A DNA stretch of 7,715 nucleotides, taken from contig JBDNHZ010000331.1 in the NCBI GenBank assembly GCA_041688515.1, positions 1 to 7,715 of the forward strand, given 5' to 3'. This document shows positions 5,644 through 7,715 of the stretch, piece after piece. Each line of letters opens with the position of its first letter. The first letter of the stretch is position 1. The DNA is from UBA6176 sp041688515. GTDB taxonomy: Bacteria > Verrucomicrobiota > Verrucomicrobiia > Limisphaerales > UBA9464. A program made the position numbers and the translations under genes. The notes beneath the pieces are model-generated. The model ran no database searches and had not been told where the DNA came from. It saw only the letters and a list, made by a program, of their open reading frames with translations.

Positions 5644-6585
5644 TCACCGAAACTGCGGGTGCGCCTCCAGCGCCCGACGCGACTCCTCCGAGAGCGGGCG
5701 TTGGCGGTACACCGCTTCAAGCAGCGGTTCCGCACTGGTGGAGCGGATCGCCCGTTGCAACCACGCGGCGTCCAGAGGGCATTCGATCTGGCCCGGGTCC
5801 GCGGCGGCGAGCGTGGTCTCCTCCTTCTCGCCGGTGGCCTGCCCGGCACCGACGCGGAAACCCGCAAGCAACAGCGTCACCCGCAACAACGTGCTTCGCG
5901 AATACGTGGCCAGCGTCCCTCCGGCTCCCTCCGGAATGCGCTCCCGCAATCCGCGGAAGATCCCGAAGGTCCACATCGCCGGATTGCGTGCGGGCGAATA
6001 GGCGTCGAACAGGATGGCCTCCGGTCCGGGGACATGCCGGGTCTCCGCCGAACCCAGCCAGGTGGGGAAATCCGCCTCGTGAAAGCGCCAGGTGACCTGG
6101 CAACGCCCGACCTGGAACCGGGTTTCGCCGTCCGCCAGGAGGGATCGCACCGCCCCCTCGAAGCCCACGAGGTAACCCAGTCGCACCGATTCGCTCAGGG
6201 CAAACCGCAGCGGTGCCGGTGTGTGGTCGAAGCTCTCGATCCGGACCTGTCCCTCGATGGATTCGAGCGCCCGAAGCACCGTCAGCACATTGGCCGCCGC
6301 CCCAAGTCCCACATCCCACAGCACGAACTCGCCCCGGGCTGAGGCCACCCGCTCCGGGATCCGCATCTGCCGGACGTACAGCGCCTCGGCCTCGGCCGTC
6401 GGCCCGATCACCGGGTGAAAGGTTTCCCCTTCGACACGGGCTCTCACCGACCAGGCACCGCTGGCCACCTGCACCAATTCATAATCCGATTCGGTCACGC
6501 GGTCGCACCATGACGGAAGCAGAGGGCGAGGAACACCCCGGAACCTGGTGTCGGGTTGGACACCGAAGGTTGACCGCTCGGCCAT
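5644..6585 (-). CDS. Stand-alone MnmC-like SAM-dependent methyltransferase
   Basis: 313 residues with the layout of the MnmC methyltransferase domain (DUF752/Methyltransf_30). GETFHPVIGPTAEAEALYV (53-71) matches the family's conserved [E/N]-[S/T]-[ML]-H-P-x-x-G-x-x-x-E-A segment. WDVGLGAAANVLTVLRAL (90-107) is the Gly-rich SAM-binding motif I. ESFD (117-120) supplies the acidic motif II residue. FDAYSPARNPAMW (193-205) is the hallmark D-A-[F/Y]-x-P-x-x-N-P-x-[M/L]-W catalytic motif. TYSRSTLLRVTLLLAGFRVG (227-246) followed by GEKEETTLA completes the fold. The FAD-oxidase half of E. coli MnmC is absent. In the family this domain methylates the 5-aminomethyl group of tRNA wobble uridine 34; that activity is inferred here. 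The start at 6585 is uncertain: family resemblance begins near DYELV (34-38), and a GTG at 6498 just before it may be the true start. Confidence 0.8.
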   Translation of the reverse strand: MAERSTFGVQPDTRFRGVPRPLLPSWCDRVTESDYELVQVASGAWSVRARVEGETFHPVIGPTAEAEALYVRQMRIPERVASARGEFVLWDVGLGAAANVLTVLRALESIEGQVRIESFDHTPAPLRFALSESVRLGYLVGFEGAVRSLLADGETRFQVGRCQVTWRFHEADFPTWLGSAETRHVPGPEAILFDAYSPARNPAMWTFGIFRGLRERIPEGAGGTLATYSRSTLLRVTLLLAGFRVGAGQATGEKEETTLAAADPGQIECPLDAAWLQRAIRSTSAEPLLEAVYRQRPLSEESRRALEAHPQFR

Positions 6586-6587
6586 AA

Positions 6588-6610
6588 ACCCATATCAACA
6601 CCCATATTAA
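6588..6610. repeat. 12-bp-period tandem repeat at the divergent junction
   Basis: ACCCATATCAA (6588-6598) and ACCCATATTAA (6600-6610) are direct repeats with one mismatch, spaced by one turn-like period of 12 bases. They lie between the divergent methyltransferase and vapB remnant, and the second copy overlaps the degenerate vapB start codon. This position fits an operator for an autoregulated toxin-antitoxin promoter, but direct evidence is absent. Confidence 0.45.
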
Positions 6611-6853
6611 GACCACGATTGAACTTCCTGATCAGCTGTTGGCTGCAGCGAAGAGCGTCGCGGCACAGCGCCGGACGACCTTGAAGGCCATGCTGGAACA
6701 TGCGCTCAGACAGAGATTGCCTTTGAGCACGCACCCGCCGTCGGTCCTGCTTTTGAGACGAACCAGTACGGTTTTCCTGTCCTGAGAAAACAGGGGAGAT
6801 CCGTGGTGACCAGCGAGCATGTGTACCGGATGCTCGAAGACGAGGGAACCTGA
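6606..6853 (+). pseudogene. vapB: Decayed VapB-type antitoxin
   Basis: Reading from ATT at 6606 gives IKTTIELPDQLLAAAKSVAA, the ribbon-helix-helix N-terminus of VapB-like antitoxins (normally MKTTIELP...), continuing to about residue 46. The expected ATG is ATT, so the start is lost or very weak. Near 6744-6748 the frame breaks. The + frame ending at TGA 6851-6853 then reads FETNQYGFPVLRK, VVTSEHVYRMLEDEGT, the usual toxin-binding tail. Restoring one base (for example a C in the GGTCC run) gives a continuous protein of about 82 residues, a normal VapB length. Without repair the first frame stops at 6783-6785. The toxin remnant begins 9 bases after the antitoxin stop, the classic vapBC order. 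In the intact family the antitoxin binds and represses its own promoter and neutralises the VapC RNase. A sequencing error could explain the frameshift but not the other lesions too. Confidence 0.72.
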
Positions 6854-6862
6854 CCCGCGGGC

Positions 6863-7073
6863 ATGTTCTTACTGGATTCGAATGTCTTGATTGCGATTGG
6901 GGATTCTACCCATGTGCATCATGACCGGGTGCAGCATTGGTTTCATGCCCAACCGGGTCGGGCGTGAGCGAACATCAGAGAACAACTACGCCCGCAAGAT
7001 GGCACCGGATGCAACCAGAGGGTCGAAGGGTGGAAACGTGATTGCCCGGCGACTCGACGCCCTCGCATGCTGA
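6863..7073 (+). pseudogene. vapC: Truncated VapC-type PIN-domain toxin remnant
   Basis: From the ATG at 6863 the frame reads MFLLDSNVLIAIGDSTHVHH and then HWFHAQPGRA. This is the N-terminus of a VapC PIN-domain ribonuclease, with the first catalytic Asp at residue 5 and the family's H-x-H-H segment. It stops at TGA 6965-6967, where relatives have Trp (…G-R-x-W-A-T…). Beyond it, a +1 frame (6972-7073) reads TSENNYARKM, resembling the conserved T-E-N-x-[FY]-x-R motif that holds the second acidic residue, then GNVIARRLDALAC and a stop. The C-terminal half with the remaining acidic residues is missing. An active nuclease is therefore unlikely. The N-terminal identity is strong; the downstream match is weaker. 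Confidence 0.7.
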
Positions 7074-7108
7074 TCGATCAGATGAATGCCTTGCCTTCCT
7101 GGTCTCAA

Positions 7109-7489
7109 ATGCGGGTACCCCGAGCGGTCCGCAGTGCCGTGTGCTCGGTGAGGGATCGGTCCGTCCTTCCCCGGGTTGGCCTTTCACTGGTCGTGATGGC
7201 TCTCGTCTGCGGGTGCGCCGGTTCCCCGAGCGGAGCGCAGCCGAGATTGGAGGTCTTTCGGAAAGGGCGCTCGCCGGATCGCCCTTTTTCTGAGGTGGGA
7301 TTGTTGTCGGACTCAGGAGCGCTGCGCGAGCAGGGCGCGATTGAAGCCAAGATGCTGAAAACGGCCGGGAAGCTCGGAGCCGATGCGGTGATCTTTGATG
7401 AGCCGATCCTGGAAGGGGGCGAGCTGCAGGGGTTCAGTTGGGTGCAGACCTACCTGTTTCGGGCCCAGGCGATCGCCTTCAAGCCGTAG
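7109..7489 (+). CDS. Small putative lipoprotein, unknown function
   Basis: About 126 residues from ATG 7109. The frame is open from 7067, but its first codons overlap the VapC remnant and look accidental. GTG 7148 (VRDRSVLPRVG...) is a further candidate and gives a shorter, more typical signal peptide. A basic region is followed by LSLVVMALVCGCAGSPSG, a lipoprotein-type signal; the second Cys (after Gly) is the likely lipidated residue. The mature part, about 90 residues, contains RPFSEVGLLSDSGALREQ, then AKMLKTAGKLGADAVIFDEP and a hydrophobic C-terminal strand. The pattern P-x-x-[FY]-x-E-[IV]-G ... A-x-x-L-G-A-D-A-V-I recalls small envelope lipoproteins of the DUF4156/RcsF-like kind; this is a weak resemblance, not an assignment. 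A hairpin 15 bases after the stop may end transcription. Confidence 0.65.
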   Translation: MRVPRAVRSAVCSVRDRSVLPRVGLSLVVMALVCGCAGSPSGAQPRLEVFRKGRSPDRPFSEVGLLSDSGALREQGAIEAKMLKTAGKLGADAVIFDEPILEGGELQGFSWVQTYLFRAQAIAFKP

Positions 7490-7715
7490 TCCTCGGGCTC
7501 ACGGGATTAGAACGCGGTCTAATCGGGGCGGCTAAGGGGATGGGCAGGATCCGCGCGTTGCCGGAGGCGGTCGGTCGTACCCGGAAGAGTTCCACCGGAG
7601 CTCGACTCCGGTCGAACACGGCAGAAGGGCACGACGCGTTGGACGGGTGTGGAAAGGCCCAGACGAGCGGCGTCGAGGGAGCGTGCGTCCCGGGTGAGTT
7701 GCCACGCGCTGACAA
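7490..7715. other. Non-coding tail of the window with two small hairpins
   Basis: No frame has convincing protein character; the minus-strand frame reaching the edge is Pro/Ser/Arg-rich and has no motif. Two perfect stems are present. GATTAGA (7505-7511) pairs with TCTAATC (7518-7524), 15 bases after the lipoprotein stop and without a T run. ACCGGAG (7594-7600) pairs with CTCCGGT (7606-7612). The first could be a weak terminator. The right edge may belong to a neighbouring feature outside the window. Confidence 0.4.

Noticed and set aside
7595..7620. Possible tRNA T-arm-like sequence
   Set aside because: Only one 7-bp hairpin is present; there is no acceptor stem, anticodon arm or GGTTCGA-type loop in register.
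1..7715. CRISPR array
   Set aside because: No regularly spaced repeats of 24-40 bases occur; the repeats present are inverted or isolated pairs.

Overview
The window looks like a GC-rich chromosomal segment from a Verrucomicrobiota-type bacterium. Three things suggest this: a secreted PQQ-like beta-propeller protein with the Trp-Pro-x-x-Arg-Gly-Pro opening common in Planctomycetota and Verrucomicrobiota, a prepilin-like protein with the AFTLIELLVVIAIIAILAG signature followed by a small lipoprotein, and poor Shine-Dalgarno sequences. The lineage is inferred from protein style only; there is no marker gene here.

Layout. 1-362: no gene; a strongly structured inverted-repeat element (31-195), flanked by an imperfect 15-bp direct repeat. 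363-2153 (+): beta-propeller protein, then a small multi-spanning membrane protein, probably one transcription unit ending in a GC-rich hairpin. 2203-3549 (-): a 448-residue membrane protein of unknown function, convergent with that unit. 3550-4413: no protein gene. It holds a second, diverged copy of the inverted repeat (3672-3738) and, about 18 bases after it, what I read as a compact group II intron without a reverse-transcriptase ORF (about 3757-4305, + strand). 4414-6585 (-): an MnmC-like SAM-dependent methyltransferase, a prepilin-like protein and a small lipoprotein; the last two overlap by ATGA. 6606-about 7073 (+): a decayed VapBC toxin-antitoxin pair, with a lost start codon and a frameshift in the antitoxin, and a stop and frame change in the toxin. 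7109-7489 (+): a small putative lipoprotein. 7490-7715: no convincing gene, only two small hairpins.

How the parts relate. The genes look mostly like ordinary housekeeping and envelope functions. The interest lies between them: an ORF-less group II intron beside a member of a local inverted-repeat family, and a toxin-antitoxin remnant caught in decay. The intron would need a reverse transcriptase/maturase from elsewhere in the genome to move. Its domain V does not match the consensus cleanly, so it may be divergent or dead. No homology search or folding program was used; family names rest on motif recognition.
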